From positions 71,151,372 through 71,215,371 of the forward strand of contig CM043953.1 of NCBI GenBank assembly GCA_014529385.2: a stretch of DNA of 64,000 bases, in the 5' to 3' direction. Positions 21,690 through 32,465 of this stretch are shown here, in pieces. The first letter of the stretch is position 1. The number at the start of each line of letters is the position of its first letter. Source of the stretch: Adiantum capillus-veneris (lineage: Eukaryota; Streptophyta; Polypodiopsida; Polypodiales; Pteridaceae). A program made the position numbers and the translations under genes. Below the pieces are notes generated by a model, which saw only the letters and a program-made list of their open reading frames with translations, was not told where the DNA came from and ran no database searches.

Positions 21690-22215
21690 TTAAGAGCATA
21701 TCTTTCTTTCCAGAACACATCAATTACATAGGCAAATGCTATAAGGGAGAGGTAGAAGCAATGCTCGACAGCTTCCAAATAGAGCAGGACATGTAAACAT
21801 TACATCCCTCAATTGTCAGATGCATTGGTTTCACTTTCTTTCATACAATAAGGGGGGCCCACTGGGAGACCTAATATGCCAAGTACCCTTCTCGCAAGGC
21901 GCATTTGACATTGCATGCATAGACTCGAGTATGGTCGAAAGAAATTGCTGCCAACAAAATCAACAACCATTAGAGATAGAGCATGCAAATCTCAGATCGA
22001 TAATTGAAAACATGCCAACCATTTTGCATGCTTTGCTGGACGGCATCGCAATCTCACACTCAGCTGGCATTGTACATTGCAATCTACATCCATATAACAT
22101 AATGTTAGATTTCAGTCGTGCAAATAAACCTCACATCGACATTATTGATTGGGGCATGATACTCGAAACCATAGCCAAGCGGGTGTCAAATTATCATGTA
22201 TATAATGTAGCTTAA
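21690..22215 (+). pseudogene. Protein-kinase-like gene relic
   Basis: A first frame reads YKGEVEAMLDSFQIEQDM, stop, TLHPSIVRCIGFTF, like the kinase alpha-C and HPNIVxxxG region. After a frameshift the frame at 21820-22215 continues with LLDGIAISHSAGIVHC, then NLHPYNIMLDF and HIDIIDWGMI. These match the catalytic loop (HRDLKPxNILL) and the DFG segment (here DWG). The catalytic Asp is Asn (HCN), so even the ancestor may have been a pseudokinase. The ATP-binding N-lobe and the C-lobe helices after DWG are missing. A tttctttccag acceptor-like site at about 21701-21711 could mark an old exon. The fold call is moderately secure; family unknown. Confidence 0.6.
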
Positions 22216-22560
22216 TCTTCGGAAGTAGTTTTGGAGGCAAAGAAGGTAGGAGAACATGATTTGTCAAAGCATCCATGGATTGCTCCATAAATCTATGATC
22301 CACAATGTTCAGATGTATACACAAGCAATTAATTTGATCTTGAGCATTGGAGTAGAATATATTGACTACTTGATAGAAATCATTGACCACCTCTACATTT
22401 GACATCAAGACTAAATTCCAATACTTTGGATCGAGCATGTAAGACACACTATGGATTGGACTATGAGCACTCTTCCACCTTGCAGAAGAGTACTTGGACA
22501 AAACTTTTAGTTTTTTAGCAGAGAACGATATTCGCCAGTCCTTTTCTACCAAAGACTCTT
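22216..22560 (-). pseudogene. hAT-superfamily transposase fragment
   Basis: On the minus strand a frame contains SARWKSAHSPIHSVSYMLDP and KYWN, matching the conserved W(D/K)xxLHxPLHxAGYxLNP block of plant hAT/DUF659 transposases that precedes the C-terminal dimerisation domain. The tail of this frame runs antisense into the kinase-like relic, so only about 22260-22560 is likely transposase. It may relate to the hAT-type small elements here, but no link can be shown. Confidence 0.55.
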
Positions 22561-22989
22561 TTAACTCCTCACAACTTCATTCAAACTATGTCATTCGGAG
22601 CTTGTAAGCTTGAATCCTCAAAAAGAAGGTGTTGAAGGACAAGTTGGTAATATAGGTTTCCTTTGTCATACATGTTTGGTTCTTTGTGATTCTGCAACTT
22701 ACGTAGTGACCTTGTCCTTCTTAATTTTGAAAACGTTGTTGATTCTTCTAGTATGTCAATGATGACATCTTCATTTTGTTGATTTTCTCCCATGGTTTGT
22801 GCTTTTGTGCATTATCCATGACATGGCTATTTGTCCCAATTTCTCTATGCTCAGACTCAAAGTACTCATTAGTTTCATTGGTCAAATTTGGAGCTGTTTT
22901 GAACAAATTATGCTTATTTTTCCTTATAGTTAAGTTTGCATTTTTCTCAACTTTTTCAAAAACTTTTAAATCAATTTCTTGGTCTAAAC
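22561..22989. other. No gene recognised
   Basis: AT-rich, with short frames only. Confidence 0.3.
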
Positions 22990-23815
22990 AGTAGACTTTT
23001 TGGTAGCAAAATGCTCGACAGAAACCTCATATGGAGTGGGAAGCTGCTCAATTATGAGGTGGTGGACATCTCATCCAATGAGAAGACTCACATCATGCAT
23101 AAAAAGCTAGCCAAAAGTCCAGTACACGAGTTCATTGTCAAGTTTCACGCAGCCGATGGCACTAAAGTAAACACAACCATATTCCTAAAGGAGATGTGGT
23201 TCCCCATCGATGACGATGACTTGCTGAACAAGACAAGAGCCATAAACAATGACAAAGCCTTTGTGAAGTAGCAAGGTCACAAGCTCATGTCCAAAGACCT
23301 TATTTATTGAGAGAGTGAGCTATCATTACGACTCGTTTCATAACATCTTAAAGTCCAAAAACCCCCCAGAGACACAGAGCCGAATCTACACATTGTACTG
23401 GTGATGGCAATGGGGCTGGCAGAGAGAGGAGAATAGAATGCGATCTGGGGAATTACATCCTCAAGAATCTTGTGGAAGCAAACCTCAAAGGCAGTGATAA
23501 ATATAAAACCTACATGAATGTCAGCCCAATACTCACCCAGATAGCATACCATGCCCTAGGTATGATAGATTAGTTACCAAAGGCTGAATCTCAACTGGAT
23601 TTGCTACACAAAGCTAAACATGTTGTCACATTGGTGGGTAGCTCTTCTACAACACCCACCAAAAGAAGGACAAGGGGAAAGAGTTCAAGGGCCAAAACAC
23701 CAGATAGTGAGGCCACGAAATCTGACTTTGAGCTCAACGGGGAAATCAAAGGAAGAAATTGTGATAATTTTTTGAGTATAGATCTACTGAAGAGGAAGAA
23801 GATGTTACAATCCCA
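22990..23815 (+). pseudogene. Gag-like relic, same type as the one at 63172-64000
   Basis: An open frame to 23271 contains RAINNDKAFVK, and after stops KLMSKDLIY and HIVLVMAMGLAER. The relic at 63 kb shows LDNDKDFVK and RHFLVAMAMVNLEEP in the same order, so the two appear to derive from one Gag-like protein. A later open piece is basic and Ser/Thr-rich (TPTKRRTRGKSSRAKT). Several stops. No zinc knuckle seen; Gag identity is inferred from location before a gypsy RNase H. Confidence 0.38.
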
Positions 23816-24110
23816 TTGATCCACAAAAAAGCACAACCTTGGACCAACAAATGTGAGAAATCATTCCAGAAGCTTAAGCAAGCTTTGACCACATCACCAA
23901 TATTAAAAGCTCCAGACTGGAACCAAGTGTTCCTTGTGCATATCGATGCTTTGAGTTTTGCTATTGGCTGCATCTTAGCTCAACTAGGAGAGGGAACAAT
24001 GGATTTTCCTATCTCCTATGCTAGTCAACTATTAAACCTGCAGGAAAGAGCTACACAACCACTGAAAGAGAAGGTCTTGGTATGGTGTATTCAGTCATGT
24101 TATGGTTCAT
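23816..24110 (+). pseudogene. Ty3/gypsy RT-connection/RNase H fragment
   Basis: Contains WTNKCEKSFQKLKQAL, PILKAPDWNQVFLVHID, FAIGCILAQ, DFPISYASQLLN and, in a shifted frame, TTTEREGLGMVYSVM. This is the end of RT and the start of RNase H. No RT catalytic motif lies upstream. It is truncated at about 24110, where a protease-like piece follows. Confidence 0.75.
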
Positions 24111-24365
24111 GGATTCTCTTGCCCGCATACTTTCATATGCATAGCGGATGAATATATTAACAAAGACCTAATATTAGGAGTTCCTTGGATGCGAACCTAC
24201 AAACAATCCAAGATTGAGATGCCAAATTTTTGGAACTTACACTTAAAGGAGGACAACCAAAGGTACTGTTTGCATACAACAAAGAAGAATAGAAAAAAGC
24301 TCTCGATGATTTCCAATCAAAGAAGCATGAGTCCTCGGAAACACTTGCAACTATCGCTTCTCTAA
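24111..24365 (+). pseudogene. Retropepsin-region fragment of a gypsy element
   Basis: Reads ICIADEYINKDLILGVPW and MRTYKQ, matching the C-terminal ILGxxWMxTYK region of plant gypsy protease; the same motif occurs at about 34860 (EEIILGVSWMCTYK). Its position after RNase H is the reverse of the normal PR-RT-RH order. Confidence 0.5.
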
Positions 24366-24527
24366 AGAATTCTTCTCACCATCCTATCATGAGGGGAACC
24401 AAGAAAAGGATACCTAAAAGTCAACTTATCAATGAACCTCAACAGATATGGGTGCCTTAAAAGCTATTACACACTGCCAGGAAGCCTAATGTGAACCCAT
24501 TGTACCTACATCATCAACAAAATTGCA

Positions 24528-25562
24528 TTACCAAAGATGAAGTGGGTATGGCAACCAAAGCAGGAATATACAACTAAGATCAAAATGCCAGTTGTCACTA
24601 ATCTGGTTTGTAATCTTGTGGCTACTGGAGGTGCTCTGGTTTGCACTCTTCTTCATCATCATTTTTTTCTTAGTAGCCATAAATTTTGCTCCGGGGCAAG
24701 GGGGTAGATGCTTTGCTTGGCCGATAGCATGATAGGCTATCCATGTTAGTACTTCTAGAGCCCCCAAGAATGAAATATGCTCTGGCTTCTTCACATGTGT
24801 GAGGGTTGTAAAGACATGCTGGGCATGGTTCACTTCCATTACTCCCTCTTTCTTTGATGCCTGAGTAAATGTAGAAGCCACGACATGATTTGGAATAGTG
24901 TATCTGGGAGGCCACTTTGCAGTGAAATGAAAATGATGGTGATAGAGCCAAAGTGCTTGCTCTATCTCTTTTTTCTTTAGATCAGAGAATAAAGTAGATC
25001 TACTAGTGAAAATGTGGGTTGTGGGTAGCTGGTGGTCTCTCATCGATTTTCCTCCTTTTTGTAGCTTTAGGGTATCTGTGACTTGATCCTCTACGATGTC
25101 TAATTCTACTTGGGATTCATTCAAATTTGAAATGGTTGCCCTACCTTCTTGTGTGATGTTGTGTAAGAGCTCATAGGCCCTCTTGTAACCCATAGGGCTC
25201 CAGCACTATGTAGTCCTTGAGGCCGATCTTCTCCCAAAGTGACTTGACTGCATCTCTCCTGAATCTTCTTTGGCAAGGTCTTGAGCTTTCTTTGGCATCA
25301 TTTGAACTTTTACTATGGATCCTTGCGTGCTTTTGAATGTGCCATGGTAGACGGTGACATGTTGACTCTCTAGCTGTTCCTTGGCAAGCCATGTGACATT
25401 TGCTTCTTTTAGTGATTCTTCCTCTATCTGATATGGAAGAAGCTCTGCCAATTTTTCTTTCATGGTCTTCTTCTTTGGAGCTCCGGAAGTGGATGAGATT
25501 GAACCTGATACAATATCATCAAGTTTGGTTGTCAGACCAATTCCAACAATTCCCAACAACAA
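24528..25562 (-). pseudogene. Unrecognised minus-strand coding relic (two adjacent frames)
   Basis: Two consecutive minus frames (25562-25206, then 25193-24528) look coding in composition and separate by one stop and a frame change, as if from one protein. The first contains LESQHVTVYHGTFKSTQG, vaguely like a kinase Gly-rich loop and VYxG strand, then KVQMMPKK. The second is 221 codons, Lys/His-rich, with HVFTTLTHVKKPEHISF and a cysteine pair near its end. I recognise no family; a kinase N-lobe origin is only a suggestion. Confidence 0.3.
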
Positions 25563-26219
25563 GTAGAAAAGCTAATAAAGCAAAGAAGATCACTAAAAAT
25601 TCAATTTTGGTAAACTTTATCTTAGACGCACCTAAGATACAGATGTGTGTAAATGCATGCAAATTGGCGCCATATTGAATGCATTGGATGTGTATGTGTT
25701 GTAGGTGATATGCATGAAATTTGATGGCTTTTGGACATTTATGGTGAGAGTTATGAAATTTTTTGTGTCCACTTCTTCCGCTTTCACAGCTTTTGGTGAA
25801 TGATGGAGTTATGCTTTGCCAAACTTGATGAAACTTGGCAATGTACTTCATTTTTGTGTCCAAAAATGACAAGTCAAGCCCTCTTGGTTACATTTCTATC
25901 TTATGTGCACCTAATATAGATTTGGCTGATTTTGGGACATTTTGAGCTCAAGTGAGCTTGATTGATTTTGTAGGATTGAATCTTGGTGCTTGATAAAGTT
26001 TAGGCTCATTTGACAAGCTAAAAGTCATTTATGGACACTTTTAATCTCTTGGTGTGGTAAAGTGTAACTTAGGGTAATCTATGCATGAAAAAAGTGTACC
26101 TGTGTGATGTAAGCTTTGTGATGGGTAAGGGGATCATGCTCATATGAGCGACAAAGAGGAAGAGTAGGAGGAGGAAATACCTCTCGAGAGGAAGAAAAGA
26201 GAGAACAAAAAACTCTAAG
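25563..26219. other. No gene recognised (possible 5' part of the Gag-only element)
   Basis: AT-rich with no conserved frame. If the coiled-coil relic at 26220-28490 had a 5' LTR or leader it would lie here, but no match to the LTR at 28498 is visible. Confidence 0.3.
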
Positions 26220-28490
26220 GTGGAACATGAGGAACCCAAAAAGAGGCCAAGAACTACACCACCAACAAAGGAACCATTTCAAAAAGTGGCTAGGGTTGAG
26301 AGGGAAGCTACTGCTTTTGAGCTCGAAAGAGGGCTCAATGGTGACTTTGAAGAGAAATGGAAACCATCTCCCAAAAAATTCAAAGTTCGATCCAAAACCC
26401 CATGTACAATCTAAATAATGATCCTCTAGCAGGATTAGAACATCTTTATTGACAAGAAGAACGTCAAAGAGAACAGAAAAAAGCACAAGAAATTGAACAA
26501 ACACCTTCTAGAGAGGACTTGCCTACACTAGAACAAGTACAAACTGAAGAATCTCCACACTTTACTCCTCTAAGAGAGCAACCACAACAAGAGAAAAGTG
26601 CTCCAAATGCTGAAAATGTAGAAACACAGACTGAGCTGCCCAAGGATTCTGAAAAGGAGCAAGTGAATCAGTCAAAGGAATCCCTCCCAATCGAGGCTCC
26701 ACACACACAAACAAAACAGCCTAAAGCAAGCAACTCTAGAAAGTTGGAGAGTTTAGATGACATTGATGAATATGCCCAATATGCTCATGATGTTTTTGAC
26801 AAAATGAAAGAGGACATGTATGCTCACCATCAGTAGCTTTGTACCCTACAAACACGCCTCAATCTAAGGAATGAACGGCTTGAGCTAGCCAAGTCCTTCA
26901 ATGAAGCATGCCAAGAGGCAATTGAGGTACAATATGTGAAACTAGATGAACTGAACGCAAAGTTCGAAGCGGACTTGGAAGCTCTCAAAACAAAGAATCT
27001 TTATTAAGAGCAACACTTTAAAGAGGCAACCACTACTTTGCAAGATTCAACTTCCATAGTACAAATGCTACAGCTTCAGCTAAATATTGCAAATACTCAG
27101 CTAGCACAATCAGAGTCTTGATGCCAAGAGCAAAACACACTACTTAATCAGCTGAAGGACAACCCAACAATGACTACACTTTAGGGAACAAATGAGGCCT
27201 ACAAAGCTTTTGAACAAAAGGTTTGAGACCTAGAAACGGAGCTAAAGCTAGAACATATGCAAAGGAGCGAAAAATCCATTAGATTCATGCAGTGGGAATA
27301 AGGACATCACAAAGAGATTGAACAACTCAAAGTCAAGCTCAAGAAAACTCAAGAGGCTACCAAAGCACATGTATCCACATCGGGGGAAGAACAAGTAGAC
27401 TCGGCAATGGGTAATAAAGATGCCCTATAGTTCATTGACTTTGAAGTAGACACCACTCAAGAGGGCAATCTCTCAGAGATAGAGATTCCTCACAAAGAAG
27501 CTCAACCCTCATATCAATCAAAAAGCCTAATTTCATAGGAGAAAGCTGTATTAAAGAAGCAAGTGGAAGAGGAGAGAGAGACCATATGGAAAGAGGCGAT
27601 GCAATGGGAAGAGTGCATCTTGCACTCAATCAATGTCAGCCTTCTCACACCGGCCAATATCAATGAAGCATGGCATCAGCAGGCTCTCCCCTTCCCACTC
27701 ATCAAGTTTGAAGTGCTATAGATCAAAGAAAGGCTGCTAAAGGACTTCCAAGCCAACCCAACAATGACACATCCAAAATGGCGAGAGATCTCGCTAAACC
27801 AGCACCCCAGGTATCTCATTTTGTATACAAATGTGCCATCAAATATCAAGCAATATTTTGTGCAGTGTTCGATACCAAGAGTCAGAAGCTGGCAGCAACA
27901 CTCAATCATCCAGCAAAAGAGGCCAACCTGGATCAATTCCAAGGTTCCCACCACCACAGAATGGCCCACCCACTGAGACTTATATGGTTGACACACTCTC
28001 TTGAACTATCTAGCTGTTCAGACAGATACCTGACTTGGCATGCATCATGTTGGTCAAGATATTCAAAATGCTCCTCACTTGCTTACAAACTTTCCACCAC
28101 CGGGAGCAAATAGATGCTGCATGGATGTCCTTCCTCGAAGGTAACAAGGAATTGTGCTATGATCTATTAGGCCAACCTTCAGAGGAAGTGCTCCATGGAT
28201 TTTATGCTCCAATGATGTTTCTGCCTTCAAGAGGCATTCTATACGGGCTTCTTTACTAACCGATTTAAAAATCTTTGGCCCCGTCATCACCAATTGAAGA
28301 GCTAGGTTTGTTTTCTACTTAGCAGTCGAGCAAAGGAACAAAATATTCATGCAATTCATGTTAAAAGAGGACAAAGAACTTCATATCAAGTACCAACAAG
28401 GTCTTGAGCAACATGTCAAGAGGAACCAAGAAAGCTCGACCACTACTTAGCACCCTAAGTAGCTATGTCATGGACGACACAAGAAAGGAG
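26220..28490 (+). pseudogene. Decayed coiled-coil ORF of a Gag-only LTR element
   Basis: One plus frame can be followed from about 26450 to 27760 through at least nine single stop codons with little loss of reading. It begins with a Glu/Gln/Pro-rich segment, then DDIDEYAQYAHDVFDKMKED, then a long heptad-like region (LNLRNERLELAKSFNEACQE, KLDELNAKFEADLEALK, ETELKLEHMQ). After a frameshift near 27780 it continues with SHFVYKCAIKYQAIFCAVFD and later SEEVLHGFYAPMMFLPSRG. It ends close to the polypurine tract at 28484. No protease, RT or integrase is present between start and tract, so I infer a non-autonomous element with one Gag-like product. I do not recognise the exact family. Confidence 0.5.
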
Positions 28491-28497
28491 GGGGGAA
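28484..28497 (+). promoter_or_regulatory. Polypurine tract
   Basis: aaaggaggggggaa immediately before an LTR-like TGTTAG start; the expected plus-strand primer site of an LTR element. Confidence 0.6.
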
Positions 28498-28930
28498 TGT
28501 TAGCTGCTCAGCTAACAAAGCCAAAAAAAGAGCATCAAAGGGACACCACTCTCATTTTAATCCCAATTAATTGTATTAAAACCCTTTATGTTAAATGAGA
28601 AATCTTGCAAAGTCCAAAGATTTTGTAATTATTGATTGCCAATGAGTGTAAAGGGGCTTAGGGTTTCAAAATTTGTAACTTTATGCAGTTTTAAGCCTTC
28701 TCATTGAGCCCAATTAGCTAGGAATCCATTCTTAAACCTTGGCTAAGGTATAAAAGCCAAATTTTGCAACTATTGACCTAAGTTTTTGGATATTGAAAGT
28801 GAGCGTACGCTGTAGAAGCTTACTGTGAATCTATTGTTTTCTTCAACCCTTCGTGTCTCTCGCGTACATTGTTGCATTGCTATTCTGAGCATACAAACGT
28901 GTTTGCATGTGAAAACTCATCCATTTAACA
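28498..28930 (+). mobile_element. LTR downstream of the Gag-only relic
   Basis: Starts TGTTAGCTGCTCAGCTAAC (a small palindrome) after the polypurine tract, with a TATA box (tataaaag, 28749-28756) about 250 bp in. The end is estimated; no second copy was found, so length is uncertain. Confidence 0.55.
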
Positions 28931-31031
28931 TAAGTTTCTCGTGATGAAAATGTGTTTTTAGTCATGCCCGTCTACGAGATGTTTTTGCTCCCTATGCACA
29001 AGACACACACCAAAACTGATTTTTTTACGTTAGGAATAGATAGAGCACGTCTAGAGGAAGCCATAGAGTGCTTTGAACGTCAAAACCAATTGACCTAAAA
29101 TAGGTTGTTTATGCACAATTTTTTTCGAGTGTCAAAATTGACATTTGAGTACATGAGAGCGTTAAGGAGACCCTGCTAGGAATTAAGTTTCATTGCATTC
29201 GGAGTCTCATAGATACACAAATTTGTCCGACTAAGCTTGCAGTAAGGAAAGTAGCTTTTGATGTCTGGAACGCATTTGAGACCCAGTTAGGTAGACACCA
29301 CATAGGCTTGGGTTTTTTGAGAGATTGGCTATCTCTTGTAGCCTCCATGCACTAGTCGGGGCAGCTACGTCTCACGGATTGAAAATTTTTATGTCTGTGG
29401 TTCTTGCTTTGCTAGCATCGATATGGTGAGGCTTGGTAGCCGGCCGACTGCACCAAAGCTTCTACAAGTTGTCTAAAATGGAGAATTATTGTGGATCAAG
29501 GATGTGCTATTTGGGGAAAAACTTTTGTGGTGGATCTAGAATGCACTTACTCTAACAAAATCCATTTAGATTAGCCAAGTGGTGGACCTTGGATGGATGC
29601 ACACTTCAACAACTACGATTGACTAAAAATTGTCTAACCTGGGAATTGGGAGTTTCTCACTTGACCTAATATAGTCTTACTTATGAAGGTGGAAAGTCAA
29701 AAGAGTTTTTGTGTCCAATAAAGGGGTGGTGGAATTCAGATTGGTGCATTTTTGTTTTCCCTCTCTTTATTTTCATTAGGCTCTATTTGAGAAAGAAATG
29801 TCTCGGTGATGTTTGAAGGGCTATATGAATGAAATGGTGGAAAAAATAAATACAAAAGCCTTGATTGTGTATGTAAATTAGTTTAGTAGTTATTAAGAAA
29901 TATGAGGAATGGGAGAGTGTGGTGTGGAAAATGGGAGATTGGTACCCACTTGGAGCCATGTTTATGGATGTGTGGACCCAATTAGTCGGATACTTTTCAC
30001 AAGACAATTTATTAGTCAAGGACATGTCTCCTAGCATGCCTAGGAATTTATGGTGGATAATTGTGCCTCTTAAATGTGGGGGAAAAGGTGTCATCTATAG
30101 ATCCTAGGGATGTTGAGACTCCAATGTTATAGGATATTGGATCCCATTAAACCTTTGGGTTATTTACTTGGCTTATGGTATATAACCCTTACATACACAT
30201 CAAGGATAGCGACCTAGATTACTTATATTGTTGGTATCCTTGATTCTCTAAATTGGATTAAGATGCCATCAGCAAAGTCCAAGAACAAAGGAAGGCATAT
30301 CTATCAAGTCACTGCAACCTTCAGGGTTGGGGAGCATCGACTAACGCATTTTTCTAATGTTTGCTTGCTCATGTAAATCTTGGTTGAGAAAGACACATCC
30401 TACACTAGCCAGTTGTATTTTTGAGACTACGTTGTATAGAGAATATTTCATAGTTATAATTGAGAGTGTTTGGCTTGGACACCTTATGACTCAGTTGGGT
30501 ATCTTACAATAGGGACAAAGCATGTATCGGTAGTACCAAAAAGTGATGCCTTAGGTACTAGTTTAGAAACACTTTAAAACCCCTATTTTTGTGTTTCACA
30601 TGCAAGGTTACCTACCATATTATAATGGCCCGACTACATGACATTATGCATCTATATCCCTAGGAATATATGCTAGTACACACATAACCATAAGTGAAAA
30701 ATACACATGCTTCACATGCCACTTTCAAGTGATTTTAAGAAGGGGGAAGTTAGGGACAAATTACAACAATGTGGAGAGGTAATTAGGGTAAACAAAGTCA
30801 CATAAAAAACAAAGGATGCTATCTCCTAATTACTAGTGCATGTGTCCTTAACACATCCATCTACATGCATAACACACCCATCTACATGCGTACTTAATTA
30901 GTTCTAGATATTCCTTGAGATGCTTATGCTACACATGGTTTAGCCATGGTAGATATAAAATTCAAGTTAAACCCCACATTCTTTTGGAAATATAGACAAC
31001 AAGGAGGTTCAACTCAGTTGTTAGTTACCTT
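28931..31031. other. No gene recognised
   Basis: AT-rich unique-looking DNA with only short frames. Open frames at 29783-30107 occur on both strands over the same bases and show no motif. Confidence 0.3.
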
Positions 31032-31090
31032 GTGGTTAAGTGTTCTCAGGTAGGAGCATTACTACTTGTGTGGGTGACCTCCCAAGAATT
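31032..31090 (+). repeat. 5S-rRNA-derived sequence (Cassandra-like or 5S pseudogene)
   Basis: ggttaagtgttctcagg (31034-31050) resembles the 5S internal A-box region (GTTAAGCGTGCTTGGG), and tgggtgacctcccaagaa (31071-31088) matches the C-box (TGGGTGACCTCCTGGGAA), with the right spacing between them. Only the inner half of 5S is recognisable, so it is not a functional 5S gene. Cassandra TRIM retrotransposons, known from seed plants and tree ferns, carry such 5S pieces in their LTRs. No LTR ends were identified here. Confidence 0.6.
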
Positions 31091-31686
31091 TTTGACTTGG
31101 AGTGAACCATTATCACCTCCTGTGCAACTAATAGCTCCAACTATAGCCTTATTGTGAAAGACGCCAAAGACTGTGCCTTTGTTGTTGCCTTGGTCATCAC
31201 CATGAAGGGACTTATGGGGAGAAGTTGGTAGGATTGTGGCATCAGAGTTCTCTCATTGTTGTATAATAGTTTTCCCTATAGAGTTTTCCATTTTATGCTT
31301 GAACTTTGCCCCTATATATAGTCATTTAAGGTGTTGTTTTTGGCCCATGATTTTTGTCTATCTCCTCTTGCCTTGTTAATTTTAGTTGTGTTTCCTTTAT
31401 GCATCTTCTTTTTGTGCAATCAATGTTAGTGATCTTTTGCTTTTTGTTGTGGGTTAGCCTTAGCCTCTCTTTTTGGAGTTTTTTCTCCCAGTTTTTGAGG
31501 GCCATGAAATAGTGTTTTGTCCTAGTTTTTGATGGTAGTCAACACCCACTTCGCTAAAAGTAGGCCTCCTAGTGCCTTCCCATTTTTTTAAGGTCTAAAA
31601 CATAAAAGTAACATCACTCCTATACATGATGTGTGATTTCAAATCAAGATACATTTAAATTTTAATTTAAAAAAAACTTAGGTAAA
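31091..31686. other. No gene recognised
   Basis: AT-rich, no motif. Could be the rest of a Cassandra-like element, unproven. Confidence 0.25.
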
Positions 31687-32465
31687 TTATAGAGTCCCCA
31701 ACTTAAGGGTTTGAGATGTCCTTATCTCAAAAAGACGTGAGGGGTAGTCCTCCTCTAAGGTGGTTTCATTTTCCCATGTTGTATCTTCCTCAAGATTGTT
31801 ATGCCATGGGACAAGGTATCCTTTCAGAATCCTATTCCTAAGGATTTTCTTTCCAATTTCTAAAGGTTGGAGTTTCAAGATGTTTCGGGTAGGCATTACA
31901 ATTTGTTGACGAGTAGGGATGTTGAGTTTCAATAAGCTTACATGGAATACATCGTGGAATTTGAGACAAGTTGGCAACTTTAACTTGTAAGCATAAGTAC
32001 CTATGAAATTGATTTCATAGGATCACAATAATGCGGACTAAGCTTTTTGTACTTCTTGAGTGATTGGTTACTCCTCTTTGGATGTATTCAAAGAGAAACA
32101 TTGTCTCCATCCTTGAATCATCTCTTGGATCTCTTAACATTGGGATACTGATTTTGGCAATCTTGAGCTGCTTGAATGGCCTTTTGAATGGCCTTAGTTT
32201 GATTTTCAAGAATCCTTTTAGAATCTTAAGCTCTTATTGTAGGATCTTAAAAGTTGAGCAATTAAAGAAATTTTTGGTCATATAGGGCACAAAATGCGAT
32301 CATACTAATGCTTTGATGGTGTGAAGAATTGTAAGCATACTCCAATAGAGGTAGACATTGTGCCCATTGATTAAGATTCCTAATATAATAAGCTCTAGGA
32401 ATATCTTCAATGACTTTATTAATGTATATTGGTTTTCCATCTAATTCGGCATGGTAGGCCGCACT
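31687..32465 (-). pseudogene. Chromovirus integrase C-terminus and chromodomain
   Basis: Minus strand, in order: AAYHAELDGKPIYINKVIED and WAQCLPLLEYAYNSS (end of the integrase core), a broken AQxxQxxYPN region, then LKFHDVFHVSLLK and WHNNLEEDTTWENETTLEED (GPY/F-to-chromodomain). Multiple stops in the middle. The piece starts abruptly at about 32465, where recognisable sequence ends, so the 5' part of the element is absent. Confidence 0.78.
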
